Positions 1 to 12,074 of a stretch of 64,000 nucleotides of DNA are shown in pieces. A program made the position numbers and the translations under genes. The notes below the pieces were generated by a model, which saw only the letters and a list, made by a program, of their open reading frames with translations, did not search any database and was not told where the DNA came from. The stretch is taken from assembly GCA_013180625.2 (NCBI GenBank), contig SNVD02011546.1:1-64000 (forward strand), in the 5' to 3' direction. Each line of letters begins with the position of its first letter. The stretch's first letter is position 1. The stretch is from Boswellia sacra (Eukaryota; Streptophyta; Magnoliopsida; Sapindales; Burseraceae).

Positions 1-1212
1 TTCATATTCTGTTGATGCAAACTTAATATTTAACAAGTGACATTGTCAACAAACTAGTGCCAGAATCGGACAAGTTCAATATACTTATATGTTCAACACC
101 GTACATATGCTTCAACCCTATCTTTGCTATTATCTTTTGCCCTAAGGGAAAAGCAAATTCCCAAAAATTTTAAACAAAAAAGAAAAAACTCAACATCTAT
201 CACAAGGCATACTAAAAAGCTTACCAGAAAGATAGGAGTAGAACAAATGCAGCAAGAAACAGAATATCAGGTGAAGCTGCAGCAATAAATTTATAATTTA
301 AAACCACCCAAAGTGTGCAGTGAAATTAAAAATAAATATTGAATTTGAAAATCAATCACCATGAGTTAAGAGAAACATACCCATGAGGACAAAGCCACAA
401 TCATGAGATCAGCAAAGCCACCCTTCACAAGCAGCAATAAGCATAGATATAATAAGCAGTGGGCTAATCAGGAAAAACCTAAAGTGTCCATAAATAAAGA
501 TTTAGAAGGTCTTATAGACACCGAAGAACCACATTCTTTTGCCTTTTAGAAGGAAACCTATTTTAAGGAATACTGATATCAAATTGGGCTAATTATTCAT
601 TACCCATTTTGAAACTTGTTCACCCAACAATGTATGCTTGATATGTAAAAGAACTAAATTGATGAAAGAGAGTTGTCGAATAAGCTAATACCAAAAATGT
701 ATCCTTGGAACTAAAAACCTACACAAACTAATCAGTCATCATGCAAATACGGTTTTCCAATTAGAAAAGAAAAAAAAAAGAATGAAGAATGGAGTATGCC
801 TCATTCCTCCGAAAGCAAGTTTAATAATGAAGTCAAAATTCAAGCTTTACACAAGAACTAACTACAAATCCAGCACATAAGAAGCTGGGGTCTAATCAAG
901 GGCTTCCAAGTAAGAAAATTAAACAAAGATCCAAAAAAACCTAGTATGGCAGTTTAATTAATGCAATTAAAAGTAGGTTATCTTTTAATTGATGTCAAAG
1001 ATAAATGTTATTTGAGAAGCTGAACAATCTGCTTTCATGCCATAACTGGCACAAAAGAATGCCTCATGGCTAGAATATCTTGTCGTCATCCATGTAGCTA
1101 ACATGTTTTATCAAAAAGAGAGATTAGTTGTCTTAAGGTCTTTCAATTCACAATGAAATTGATTCTAAAAGTATGCTTTTTCAACTATAAATAGGATCAT
1201 AGAAAGTGGAAT
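1..1212. other. No gene recognised
   Basis: This is AT-rich sequence with many short poly-A and poly-T runs. I see no convincing exon in either strand. It lies downstream, in the minus-strand sense, of the stop codon of the unidentified four-exon fragment and is probably trailing captured or element DNA. Confidence 0.4.
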
Positions 1213-2534
1213 CTAGAGTAGTGCAACCTTTCCATCTTGGTAGATAAATGCTGATGCTTCAATATAAGCTACAGCTTGATACCTGACAAGACAAAAGAAC
1301 ATCAAGTTCCCATCATTTTAAATAGATCTAACAACTTTAAAGCATTAAACTGAAGGACCAACAAAGAGAGCTAAAGTACACAGAAAATTCATTTAATCAT
1401 GTGCTGCATGTAACAGAAAGAAGCAAGAAAATAGATGGTGTTCAAAGCATGCTGAGACTCAAGCTTATGGTACTCTTATCTCCAGAAAGGTCATATCAGT
1501 CCCTTTCATCCTCAAGCTAAAAAAAGCAAAAACCTTTATTTTGAACCATTTTAGACCCAAGTTCCCGCATAATATGATCCTTTAGCAAAGCTCTAATATG
1601 CCGGCTGATGCCCTCTTGTTATTACTATTTTACCCTCTCTGTTGGTAAAGCTAGTCTTCAGATATTCCTCATTCCATCCTCTTTATACTCTGCTTAGCTT
1701 AATAAACAGATTGACGCATGCTAGCACAAAGGAACTAATGATATTGAGAATGCAACTTGATCCTTGGCTCCAATAACAATAAATCACCAATACTTTATGT
1801 TAGGTTTAGGTAGACTGTTCATTTTCTTTCCCCAGTGACAGAATAAGGTAGACCATAGACTGTTCATTGCGTTTCTCCAATGTCAGAATAAGTTACATTG
1901 GAAGTAATTATAAACACATAGCAAGAAGTCTAAGATGGCATGATAATAGAGGATTGAAAATTAATGCTCATTAAAATTTTAAACTATTGATAAATATTTG
2001 ACTTACCCAAGGTTAAGAAGGCTAGCAATAGTACTGCTAATATCAAAGTCCACTTTGGGTTGAATTATGAAATTCCCTTCTCTTATTGGCTAAACAAATC
2101 AGAAGAAAAAATGAATCAGGAATTCACTATAATTTCCAAAAGAAAAAGCACAACCAGTATATAAAACAAAGGAAATATAATTTAAACAAATTTTGACATT
2201 AACCTCACGTATCAGCAATGCAAATCTGCCTTCACATATTCTCACACGAATGCAGTCACTCTTGGCCAATTGCCCATTAGCTGCACTTCCAGGAAGCCTT
2301 AGTATATATCAATGAAATTCTGAACAGAGCTGCAGAACTTTGCAGAGTCAAGAATTTTTAAAATATCTTGATATGAGACCTATTGTTGACCACAAAGGTA
2401 TAAGTATGCCATTAGCCAATCACCATGTATAAGTCGAGGCCAGAATTAAATGCACATACTTGCTTGTTACTCTTTAAAACAAACAGTGAACTCTCTGGCG
2501 AAAGAACTGGATCAAAGTCATTTCGGATTTTCAA
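1213..2534 (-). pseudogene. Unidentified four-exon captured gene fragment
   Basis: Four minus-strand segments have matching splice phases: 2534-2460 (25 codons, starts LKIRNDFDPVLSPESS), 2329-2204 (42 codons, contains LAKSDCIRVRICEGRFALL), 2089-2007 (PIREGNFIIQPKVDFDISS) and 1282-1213 (YQAVAYIEASAFIYQDGK). Each is bounded by a CAG or TAG acceptor and a GT donor, and the phases 0/0/0/2 join without a shift. A TGA interrupts the second segment after LCSEFH. The last segment ends with a TAG, which may be the natural stop or a mutated Gln codon. I do not recognise the protein. The conserved look and consistent phases argue for a real gene copied with its introns, in the same orientation as its neighbours. 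Confidence 0.55.
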
Positions 2535-3772
2535 CTGCAGAAACAAAAGAAAAAGTTGTAACAGCTATGAATAACAATTGCCTTCAGGAGTAGAAGGGTA
2601 ACCAAAATGTAGCAGGATTAACTACACAAATAAAATTTTGGAAATAAAAAATAAAGGATTATATATTGCACTTCAAAGAATAATGTTCCCCTGACAAATC
2701 AGAGCCTCATTGGTTTTTTTTTTTTTTGAGAAAATTAAATGCCTTGCTCCTATGTTGCAGAGAAAATTAAAGACTTTGCTGTATTTAAGATCAAATCAGA
2801 CTTAGCTTCCTAACTAAGGAATATACATTCATACTTCCAACCATACACAAGTTGCTTCCTATTAATAAACCCAACTTGAGTATCCTGTAGCACATACCAA
2901 TTATAATTATTATAGGGTAGCAACTGTCTCGCTCTAAATGAAACTTAATTTAATTTTTATTCATTTCATACAAGAATCAAATCTTTTTTTTCTTTTTTCT
3001 TCTCTTTTTGTTTATCTACATTTAGCACTGTCACCACAGTGCCATTGAAGAACATGCACAGCCTGTTATTTGAAGCCAAACTTAATGCCATTATACAGAT
3101 ATTGCACGGACGACGCTTTCATGTCTCTAACAAATATTAAAAAATCCCTAATATTTAAAGTTGAAAGGCTAAGTTAGTGGAGTTGGACTGTAGAGTATAA
3201 GAGGTTCTAACGTTAGATAGAGAAGGACTGACACAACGGAGGAGCAAACAGAGGGATCCAAAGTGTCAAGGAAAAGATTGGAATGGTTACATATAAAGCT
3301 AAAATTTTATTATTATGAAATTTATGATAATCAATTAAAGATTAAATAGAGGTAGCCAAATAAGATTAAAAGATTATATCATCACATGATACAGATCAGC
3401 TTGAGACCCGGTTTACCATTTCACAATTATCAGAAGAGATAGGTAGCCAAATAAGCTATTTAAAAATATCATATGGGGAACAAATTGATATCTACAACAA
3501 TCCATGGTTGGTTAGTCACCTTATATGAAAAAATCATGATATTATTTCATGGCACATAATTATATAATCCACGCATTGTCAACAAAATCAAATAAGCATT
3601 CAAGAAAAGGTCCCTTCATGAATTTCAGGATGCACATAAAAGCTATCTAAGTATTGCATCAAAAAGAGCAGCTACTTTGCTAATTTCTCTTTAAAAAAAA
3701 AAAATAAATAAATTAAAAAAATGAATGCATGCACACATGCTAGAATCGGGTTGAATAGTGTAGATAACTAAC
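2535..3772. other. Non-coding spacer between captured fragments
   Basis: No exon is recognisable here. The next V-ATPase subunit a exon would be expected just below 3773 (motif YQFVPQMIFLNS in the family) but is absent. The junction between the two captured genes therefore lies in this stretch. Confidence 0.4.
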
Positions 3773-4479
3773 CGGATATTTAAGTCATTACCAAAGAATT
3801 TTGCATTAAAGTAGCTTAATACGATCCCAAGATTCATCTGAGCTACCCCCAATAAAATTGACATCTTCATCTTCAGCGAGTTAAGAAATGGTAGCTCACT
3901 TTGGGTACCATGCCATTTGGGATCAACACCAAATGGATAAGTGGACCGCACCTTTATTAAACCTATTGTTGAAGCATCCCTGTGACAGAAAAGGACGGAA
4001 GCAAATAACTAACATGAAGTGGTAGATCATATAGGCTTGTAATTTGAATTATATCACAAAAATTCAGTACCTGCAGGAAAGATCATGGCAGTCATAAGCT
4101 GAAGGCCCAAATAGTTCAAATGGGACTGAAAAAAATTCATTATATATCAATCCTGTGTAGATTGAGAAAATCGCCATCATCAAAATAACATAACGGCCAC
4201 CAAAAGTCATTTCTATGATGTCTCCAAGCTTCTGTCATTGGGCCAAAAAGAAATTCAACTACGCTTAAACAACAGAACAACTACAGAGCTCACTGTCAAT
4301 TACCAAGAAGCCATGCATCAAATACCTGAGAGGAAAACTTCTTTTCCCTGATTATGAAATATAATGTTGCCAGCAACAAACATATGCCATGGCCCCAGCC
4401 ACCAAACATAACAGCAAAAAGAAAAGGAAATGTAACAACCGTGTATACACCAGGATTTGATTCCTGATACTTTGCAACC
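3773..4479 (-). pseudogene. VHA-a: V-ATPase subunit a fragment (membrane domain)
   Basis: Three exons of the V-type H+-ATPase a subunit, the membrane stator that forms the proton half-channels, are clear. They are 4479-4326 ([19 protein letters not shown], then [11 protein letters not shown]), 4231-4071 ([19 protein letters not shown], ending DCHDLSCR) and 3979-3773 ([20 protein letters not shown], then [12 protein letters not shown]). Acceptors and donors are intact. The family motif MFGDWGHG reads MFGGWGHG here, an Asp to Gly change. The family is about 800-820 residues and only about 170 from the middle of the membrane domain are present, with no start, N-terminal domain or C-terminal exons. 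It is a captured fragment, not a working gene. Confidence 0.88.
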
Positions 4480-4961
4480 CTGCAAATATATCATGTTAAT
4501 GAGCTGTTTCACAAAATGATTACATCCAGCCAGTGGCAAGTCAAATCCAGATCTACTGCTCCCAAGAGCTTAGCTTCATTGTGTGGGGGAGTTGGTTGAG
4601 AGGTCGTTTCTTTATTACTTTTGTAACCTTGTCACTCAAGAGAGAAGAGAAATCAAAGTAATGCTTTTGCTTTTGCATTGTCACTATCCATTTCACAACA
4701 GTGGTGGAGTAGAGTGAGGATGTGGGCAAAGAATAATCACAGTTTCTAGTGTTGACAATTACAAGACAACCGGCTTTCTTCACTCTCACTTTGACACATG
4801 CATCTTTCCTTTTACCTACCATACTTTGCTACTCTTCCATGTTACAGCAATTCAACAAAGCCCAATTGTTATTTGTTACCATAATTATGTTGCTATGCTA
4901 AATTTCGCTTACTTATTGAGATTTAAACATATATTTTAAATCATTAAAACTATGTGCGTGA

Positions 4962-5008
<47 letters not shown>

Positions 5009-5841
5009 CTTTAAATAATGTACATGTTTCATTCATCGATTTGATTTTGTAAATATTTATATTAAAAAAATAGATAAAAACAGCCCTTTTAAAGATTTTA
5101 AAACCTTGAAATAGTTAATAAGTTGAATTTTAGAATAGAAAATTTTAAAGGAAACTTGAGAATTAGTTTATGAATAAGTCAAAACTTAGAGAAAGATGAT
5201 AAATAATCTCATGCATACCAATTTGAAGTACAGTTATGGAAAACCAATAATGGTAACACTCCTGTTCCAGATAAAGACATCTATCGTTATAGCTTTCTAG
5301 TTGTGGTTTAGATAAAAAGCTTCAGTGATAGTTTTTGCCTAAATATGAGCTATGATTTGGAGCTTAATTTGTTGCCTCGTTGTAATTGGTTCAGCAGTAA
5401 CTTTCTGTTGACATAAATTAATTAAATTATTAGAGGGTTTGGAGGGCCATAACGACTTCCTATGCAAATTACTTGCAACTCACCCTACTCATTATTAAAA
5501 TGCTTTATATTTTGAATACAGGCAATATTTACTTACAGTTCAATTACAATGGGTTCTAGTCAAGAATAGTGTTAATACAAATCAAATGATACCCCAACTA
5601 GCTATTAGTTAATTATTATCTTGTAGCATTATTTACTAATTGCTTCATTATCACGAAAACTCTCTTCTCTAACTGCAAATTTCGGATACTTTACAATTTG
5701 ATACTGTAGTACTATTACTATTATTTACACATGATTTCTACCTTGCAAACGATAGCCAGTCATTTCTAAATTCATTCAAATTTAGAGGTATTTACTTAGA
5801 ATTATTCCATTAATCGTTCCATACAGAGCAGAGAAACAGAC
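4480..5841. other. Spacer with TA microsatellite, no gene recognised
   Basis: The stretch is AT-rich with a (TA)n tract at 4969-5004. It separates the V-ATPase fragment from the MAP3K-epsilon fragment. The exon that should follow the MAP3K-epsilon segment (EMVHLAIDGMWQVFKLQ in the family) is not present. A minus-strand open stretch at 4553-4822 has no similarity that I recognise. Confidence 0.4.
4969..5004. repeat. (TA)n microsatellite
   Basis: An uninterrupted run of about 18 TA dinucleotides. It is likely to vary in length between individuals and to be prone to assembly slippage. Confidence 0.95.
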
Positions 5842-6112
5842 CTGTATTTCACATAGTCAGCTTCAAGAAAACCCACCAATATAGGTATTCCACGGCAAGC
5901 TATGAACATTTGCAATGTCAAGGAGCTGCGCATAAGGAGCCTCACCCTAATGTCCCAAGTCTTTTTTTGTTTTTCTTTCAAATTAAAAAGAAGCAAGGCA
6001 CTACAACCAGAAAAAGAACCAAACTCCAAACCTTGACTGGCAAAGCTGCTGCAAGAAATAGGCTGCCTCCATACGAATTTCTTGGGGACGATCAAGTACC
6101 GCAATGCTCATA
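5842..6112 (-). pseudogene. MAP3KE1: MAP3K-epsilon protein kinase fragment (ARM region)
   Basis: Two minus-strand exons encode a piece of the C-terminal armadillo-like region of MAP3K-epsilon, a kinase linked to cell division and pollen development. About 6112-6032 reads SIAVLDRPQEIRMEAAYFL and ends QLCQS. After a 106-bp intron, 5925-5842 reads SLTLQMFIACRGIPILVGFL and ends EADYVKYR at a GT donor. The Ser codon is split across the intron in the correct phase. About 55 residues of a roughly 1370-residue protein are present, and the N-terminal kinase domain is absent. The upstream acceptor is not evident. It is flanked by the lipase and V-ATPase fragments in the same orientation. Confidence 0.85.
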
Positions 6113-6939
6113 ACAACAGGAATCTATTATGTAATCAAAATCAGTAAAAATGCATCAAATTATAACAAAAATCTTGCTCACAAGTCTTTTCAAAAGGACA
6201 GGAAAATAAAAACATAATAATTACAATATGCACAACTAGTTGAATATTACCACTGTATTACTAATAAGTGAAAAAAAAATTCCTAGCAACATTACCACTG
6301 CTTTAATTTCTCATGGAACCATCTTTCAGCAACTTCATAGCTAGATTTAATATTTCTTGACCATTATGAATATCAAATATCATATCAATGGATTATCAGA
6401 TGTCATTGAATCCATAAATATGGATTAGAAACTCATTATACAAAAATATACATCTTTACTCATGAATAATAGAAGATTAATAGATAAAAACCACAAATCC
6501 ATGGCCATCAATCTGAAGAAGTGGCTAACCCACTCATTGCTTTGTATTTTGGCATCCAATCAATCATAAACATGGAAACCAACTAAATTCCCATCGCTAA
6601 TCAGTTATAAACACCTAAAACTTGACTTTTCTTTACAACTCAACCCAAAGAAATAATAATAATAAATAAAAAGAAGATAAAAAGAAAAAAGAATCCACAC
6701 TGTTACAAACTAAAAGATTTAGGTTTTATCACAATTGTCTTGACAGAGGAAGACAAGTACCACAACAAAAATGAGTGTAGAAGATTTAATTCACAAAATT
6801 TTAAATGAATTATTAGATATGCAATTGAAAATCATAAATCAAACTAAATATTATAGGAATCTAAATTTGAAGTAGGCAGGAAATCTACAATAAAAAAATC
6901 CAAACTAGGCGACAGCATTACCAGTGAGAAAAATCTCAC
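6113..6939. other. Spacer, no gene recognised
   Basis: AT-rich DNA between the MAP3K-epsilon and lipase fragments. The next expected lipase exon (family motif AIWRDSARRRLVVAFRGT) is missing, so the capture junction lies in this interval. Confidence 0.4.
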
Positions 6940-7586
6940 CTGAGTATCTGTAGACTGATTATCCAAAAAGCAAAGTTTCTCAAATTTAGATTTGATAAAA
7001 CTTGGATGCCCCAGAGAATTGGAAAGCATCGCCCAAGCTTCAATGGCACTTTCTGCACTTGAAAAAAGTGCTTTCATCTCATCAGCTTCTTTTTCATTTG
7101 CTACTGAAACGTCCATTGAGCTCACATCATCTTCAACTTTTTTAAGAGATTCCCTTTTGCTTTTAGATTTTCCTACAATAGAAGTTTGCTGTGTAGCATC
7201 TTCTTCCTTGTTTAATTGAGAAACTACAGCAGTCAAAACCATTAAAGCTCCTAAAACAAAATCAGTTTGCTTTAATAGTTCTTTTGTTACATTGCTTATG
7301 TCTGGAAATGAAGACTAAATTATGTTAATGCTAGGTGAGCTACTTGCTTTATCATTATCAACATCCTGAACCTCTGGAATTGCTAGTCCTGATTCAATAT
7401 AACCTGCTTCTGCAATCTTCCGTGACTGTAAGCCAACTCTGTTCAACAAGTCAAATGCAACCCACTTTAATTTTTCTTGTACAGGGACACCTAGTTTCTT
7501 AACAACATTTTGATTGATAATATCAGCAAAGTTCTTCCAAAAATGTTTATCAGATTGATAATTTCAGCAAAGTTCTTCCAAAAATG
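6940..7586 (-). pseudogene. Class-3 lipase (C2-lipase type) fragment
   Basis: A continuous minus-strand exon matches the region upstream of the catalytic domain in plant triacylglycerol lipase-like proteins of the At4g13550 type. Recognisable pieces are HFWKNFADIINQNVVKKLG, VAFDLLNRVGLQSRKIAEAG, YIESGLAIP, KQTDFVLGALMVLTAVVSQL, EADEMKALFSSAESAIEAWA and SLGHPSFIKSKFEKLCFLDN, ending DTQ at a GTGAG donor (6940/6939). A TAG stop interrupts the frame near 7325 (INII*SSFPDIS). The catalytic lipase domain itself is absent. A roughly 32-bp tandem duplication at 7524-7586 covers the 5' edge. The family assignment is from memory of family sequences and I hold it moderately. Confidence 0.7.
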
Positions 7587-8125
7587 TAAATCTTCCACTT
7601 CTGTTGTGAGTGGGAATCACTCCTAAATCCTATTGTATAGCCGCAAGATTGTTCCTATTGTGTAGCTACAACATTGTTCCTTTGCCTTTTCTAAAATAAA
7701 ATTAAAAAAAATTAAATCATAAAACTTTTATGGGATTTTCAGAAGAAAGAATGTTCAACGATATTTCTTTAGTGCTCACGTTTTCCCTTTTTCATAAATT
7801 GGATTTACAGATTGTGTCTTTAATGGACACCCAAACCATCAAAGCAATAACAGATGCATGCCAAAATTTAAAAAATTATGAAGAGATATTGCATAAATAT
7901 CCTAGAAGTATAGAATATAGATTTTAATGTATGACCATCCAGGAAAGTAGCAATCTGCAAGTGCATTAACAATAAGTAGTAATGATTCCTTCTCAGATCA
8001 TATAAGAGAAAGGCTTCAACTCTAGATTAATAATAACTTCTAAGAGTATAGAATATAACATAATTAATGAAAACGAAGGAATCATAGACAGCATGCTGAC
8101 CAATTAAATGAACACAAACACAAAC
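7587..8125. other. Junction between CDC5 and lipase fragments
   Basis: This should contain the remains of the CDC5 intron after the donor at 8126/8125 and the start of the lipase capture. The next CDC5 exon (family motif EAQYLCVAMGHENES) is not present. A short imperfect tandem repeat of about 26 bp (CCTATTGTRTAGC units) lies at 7628-7682. A plus-strand open stretch at 7730-7927 has no recognised homology. Confidence 0.4.
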
Positions 8126-8397
8126 CTCGCTCAGCTCATCTTCTTCAAAATCCTCAATCACAAAAACAGGAGCATTGGATCCCTTGGCAGAACACTTGGC
8201 ACCCTTCTTCTTCTTCTCCACTTTTTTGTCAAGTGGGTACTTTTCATTATCATGTTCTAATAAGGATAGAAGTTCCTTTCTTATCAATTCACCAGCCTGC
8301 TCAATAGAAGTTGGAGGAACAAAGGAACTCTTGTCTCCATTAGCCCTCAACAAAGAATTTCTAATTAGATCCAGTGAAGCAACAGGGAGTCTATGAA
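8126..8397 (-). pseudogene. CDC5: CDC5 fragment, downstream half
   Basis: This continues the CDC5 reading frame after the CACTA insertion. It reads VASLDLIRNSLLRANGDKSS, FVPPTSIEQAGELIRKELLS, LLEHDNEKYPLDKK, a Lys-rich linker and VIEDFEEDELSE, then a GT donor at 8126/8125. CDC5 is a MYB-type core component of the NineTeen spliceosome complex. Joined to 13619-14205 across the transposon, the frame is continuous (KVLQR * LHRLPVASLDL), with a GAG to TAG stop just before the insertion point. The MYB repeats and the C-terminal exons are missing, so this is a captured fragment. Confidence 0.88.
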
Positions 8398-8830
8398 CAC
8401 TACGTGAAAAATGACTTTTTGCGACGAAATTTTTCGTCGCAAAAAGTTAAAATTTCGTCGCAATAAGTTTTTGCGACAAAAATAAATTCGTCGCGCTCCA
8501 GTCGCAATATGTGAGTCGCAATAGGTTTTTTTGCGACGATTCTGGAATTCCTCGCAAAAAGTCTTTTTGCGACAAAATTTTTCTCGCAAAAAGTGGTATT
8601 CTGCGACAAATATTTCGTCACAAAAAAGATCACATAACGTCAACTTTTTGCGACAAAATAAAAATTGTCGCAAAAGAGTATATTTTGCGACGAATTCCAA
8701 TATTGTCGCAAATTGTTAGAAAACAACTCATTTTTTAATAAAATTATTTTAGTTAAAAAAGTTTATTGCGACCAATTTTTTCTCGCTAAATACTACCTTT
8801 AGCGACAAAAAATTCGTCGCAATAAATTTT
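8398..8830. repeat. Left subterminal repeats of the CACTA element
   Basis: There are many direct and inverted copies of GCGACGAAA, GCGACAAAA and their complements TTTCGTCGC and TTTTGTCGC, spaced tens of bases apart. A second cluster of the same motif lies at 9500-9930. These are probable transposase-binding sites. They keep several frames open on both strands by chance. Confidence 0.85.
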
Positions 8831-9999
8831 TAACAAAAAAATTGATTTTTTTTAAGAATTTACAGATTTTATTTTTTAATTAGTTATAAATTTTAGAATA
8901 AATGACATGTCTCATTACACAACTTAATTCTTTATATTAATAATTTTATTAATTAACAACAAATTACCAAAAATTTATCACAATATATTTTTACAATATA
9001 TCAACCTTTGTACATAGCAAAATTAAAAAAAAAATACAAAAAAGAGAAAGAAAAATACAAAACTTCATCCTCCAAAAATTCTTTTGTTGTTGACTTTGTA
9101 TGAATCCTCCAATCTTCAAGTACAAGCCATCTTCAAAAATACCTATTAAAAACAAAAAAATAAAAATAAAATGTTAAGTAAAAATTAAAGCATAAAAAAT
9201 GAGTTTATGAAAAAAACAATGTTGAAGAAGCAAAGAATTTGATAATGTTGAGAATGTTGAGTTGTATTCCATCTTCAAAAATACCTATCAAATAAAAGAC
9301 AATAATATCAATCAAATATTAAAATAAATAAAAATATATTAAACTATTAAAGAAAATATATTATAACACAAAAGTAAAAGAAAGAGTAAAAGTATTTACC
9401 AAATGTTGGGAAAAGAAAAGGAGTAGAGAATTGGAAGTGATAGAAGAAAATGAAACAATCCAAAATTAACCCATGTATATATAATAAAAGTTGGATATTT
9501 TGCGACAAAATTTTAACCTTTAGCGACGAAAATTTTGTTGCGAAATAGTTTTTAAAATTATGAAAAAAATCAAAGCGGGAAAAAGTTCGCCAAAAATTTT
9601 TTTTTGCGACAAAATTTTGATATTTTGCGACAAAATTTCGTCGAGAAAGAGTTTCAAAATTTTGAAATTTCAAGAGCGGGAAAAAGTCGGCCCAAATTTC
9701 ATTTTGCGACAAAAATTTTGATCTTTAGCGACAAATTTTTCGTCGCTAAAGAACTTGAAATTTTTAAAATTCTCAAGCGGGAATAAGTCCGCCTAAATTT
9801 TATTTCTTGCGACGAATATAAATTCGTATTTCGTCGCAAAAAACCTCATTTTGCGATGAAATTAAATCATCGCAAAACATCATATATTGCGACAAAATAT
9901 TAATCTTTTTGCGACGAAAATTTCCTCACTAAAAATCTTTAAAAAAATGTTAAAGACTCTTTTATTTGTCATAAAAAGTATACAAATGTGAAAATTATA

Positions 10000-11350
10000 A
10001 TAAAAAACTAAGAAGATTTTGAAATTAATCATACTTGGACTTTGATAATTATAAATTTATTTAGTAATTAAATAAATTTATCCAACATAATTAAATTTAT
10101 TTAATATTAGGTTAAACCATACTTAGACTTGGATAATTATAAGTTTATTTATTAATTAAATTTTCATCCATAATTAAATTTATATAATATTGGATTGGTA
10201 TTAAATAATTTGATGATAAATTAATAAATAATATAACAACCATATACAATAGAAATATAAAACATTATATGGTATTTAATTATTTTTTATTGAGTATTAA
10301 AATGTTAATAAAATATGTACAACAACTCAAGAATTATTTAACAAGTGTAAACAATAGTTAGACATTTATACATATGTCATAGTTGTTATATGAGCAATTA
10401 CAAAAAAAAAGTTTCTTTAGTGATCAATAAATAATTAATTATTGATATTATAATCATATATGCAACAAAAAGATTCTATTCATTTTAGCTATAATTTATT
10501 TTAATTATCTATTTCTTTTAAAAACACTAAAAATATGTTTTACAAATTTAAAAAATTAATTTGTGATGGAGATAATTTAATTATTAACATATAAACTATG
10601 TCATAATTGTCATATGTATTAAAGTGTTAACAAAATACACACAAGTCAACTATTATTAATAAATGTATAATACTTAAACATCTATACATATGACATAATT
10701 GTCATGTGCGAGTTATTGAAAAATAATTTTTAATACTTTAATAAATAAATAATCAAATATTCATATTATAATTATTATGTAACAAATGCATTTACTTTCA
10801 GTGAATATTTTTTATTATTTATTCATTTTACAAATGCTAACAATTAATATTTAAAATATCTTGACAAATGCAAACCATAAGTTTGTAATAGTTGTAATTT
10901 AATAATTGAATATCTATATATGTCATATTTGTTATTATAAGAAATTGAAAATAAGCTTTTCTAATTTGATTAGTAAATGATTACTTATTCATATTATAAT
11001 TATATAAAAATGTAACAAAATTGCATTTATTTTCAAGTATAAAATGCCTTTAAATTAATTATCCATTTTTTTATAAAAATAACAATTATTAAAAATATTT
11101 TTTACAATTATAAAAAATATTTTTTTTCATATAAGTAATTTAATTATTAGACATATATACATATACATATGTTACAAGTATCATATGCATTACGAATTAA
11201 AAATTAGGTTTTGCCATTTACCAGTAAATGATTAATTATTCATATAGTAATCAATATGTAACAAATGTATTTATTTTTTGTTATAGAGTTCATTTTAATT
11301 ATTTATCTCCCTTAAAATAAACTCTAACAATTGTTTAAAATATCTCAACA
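10000..11350. repeat. Degenerate AT-rich internal repeats
   Basis: A segment of about 93 bp is duplicated at roughly 10030-10095 and 10123-10195 (GGATAATTATAARTTTATT). From about 10350 to 11290 a longer unit of roughly 250-280 bp recurs about four times in decayed form, marked by CATATGTCAT, TATGTAACAAATGCATTTA and TTTTAATTATCTAT. This is the non-coding core of the CACTA element. Confidence 0.6.
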
Positions 11351-11710
11351 ATTTACTCAAAGCTATACGATAAAAATTAAAAGTCTAAGAGAAATATATT
11401 GTCTAAATTAATACACTTTATAACAAAAAAATAAAAAACATAATTATAGGCAACATTACATGATTATTAATTATTTATTTATTTATGTTTATTTGACATA
11501 TAATTAAACGTTGAAAAATAAATTAGATTTTTAGAAGTTGGATTTTTTTTCCAATCTCATTTTCATCAATTAAAAATTAGTCATGGTAATAAGTTTATCA
11601 TAATTGTAATTTAGCAGTTAGACATATATAAATCACACATAAATTAGATTATATATAAATAATTAGCAATAAATTTTATGCTTGATTATTAGATTATTAA
11701 CGATTCATAT

Positions 11711-11766
11711 CACACACACACACACGCACACACACACACACACACATACACACACACACACACACA
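11711..11766. repeat. (CA)n microsatellite
   Basis: An imperfect CA/AC dinucleotide run of about 56 bp with single G and T interruptions, inside the CACTA element core. Confidence 0.95.
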
Positions 11767-12074
11767 TATATAGAGAGTTTATTTTAATTATTTATCTCTT
11801 TTACAAACACTAAATTTAGAATATCTTAATAGTTTTTCACATTTAAAAGCATGAATGGAATCACAAATGGTCTTTTTTTTTAATAAAAATTTGTATGAAT
11901 ATCCAAATGACCTTACTATATTTATAAATTGTCAATTTATATAAAATCAAATTAGATTTTTAATACTTTCTTTATTCTTTTTTTTGTCATTTTTTAAACA
12001 AAGACTTATATATTAGACGAACCACGAACAAAGAGAAGAAAGCAAAAGAGGAAAGTTATTAAGTTTTAATTTTA

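Noticed and set aside
5999..6010. CACTACAACCAG as a possible CACTA left end
   Set aside because: It falls in the MAP3K-epsilon intron, is not followed by subterminal repeats, and has no matching flanking triplet for 17927.
6844..7242. Lipase fragment as a complete small gene starting at the Met at 7242
   Set aside because: Homology continues upstream of that Met to about 7586, and the 3' end runs past a splice donor. The apparent small gene is one exon of a larger family.
7730..7927. 65-codon plus-strand frame (FSEERMFNDISLVLTFSLFH)
   Set aside because: Isolated and on the opposite strand to the captured genes, with no recognised domain and no splice context.
8365..8738. Overlapping 60-110-codon frames on both strands rich in FCDK/RRKK/SQK
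   Set aside because: They are translations of GCGACGAAA subterminal repeats in alternate frames.
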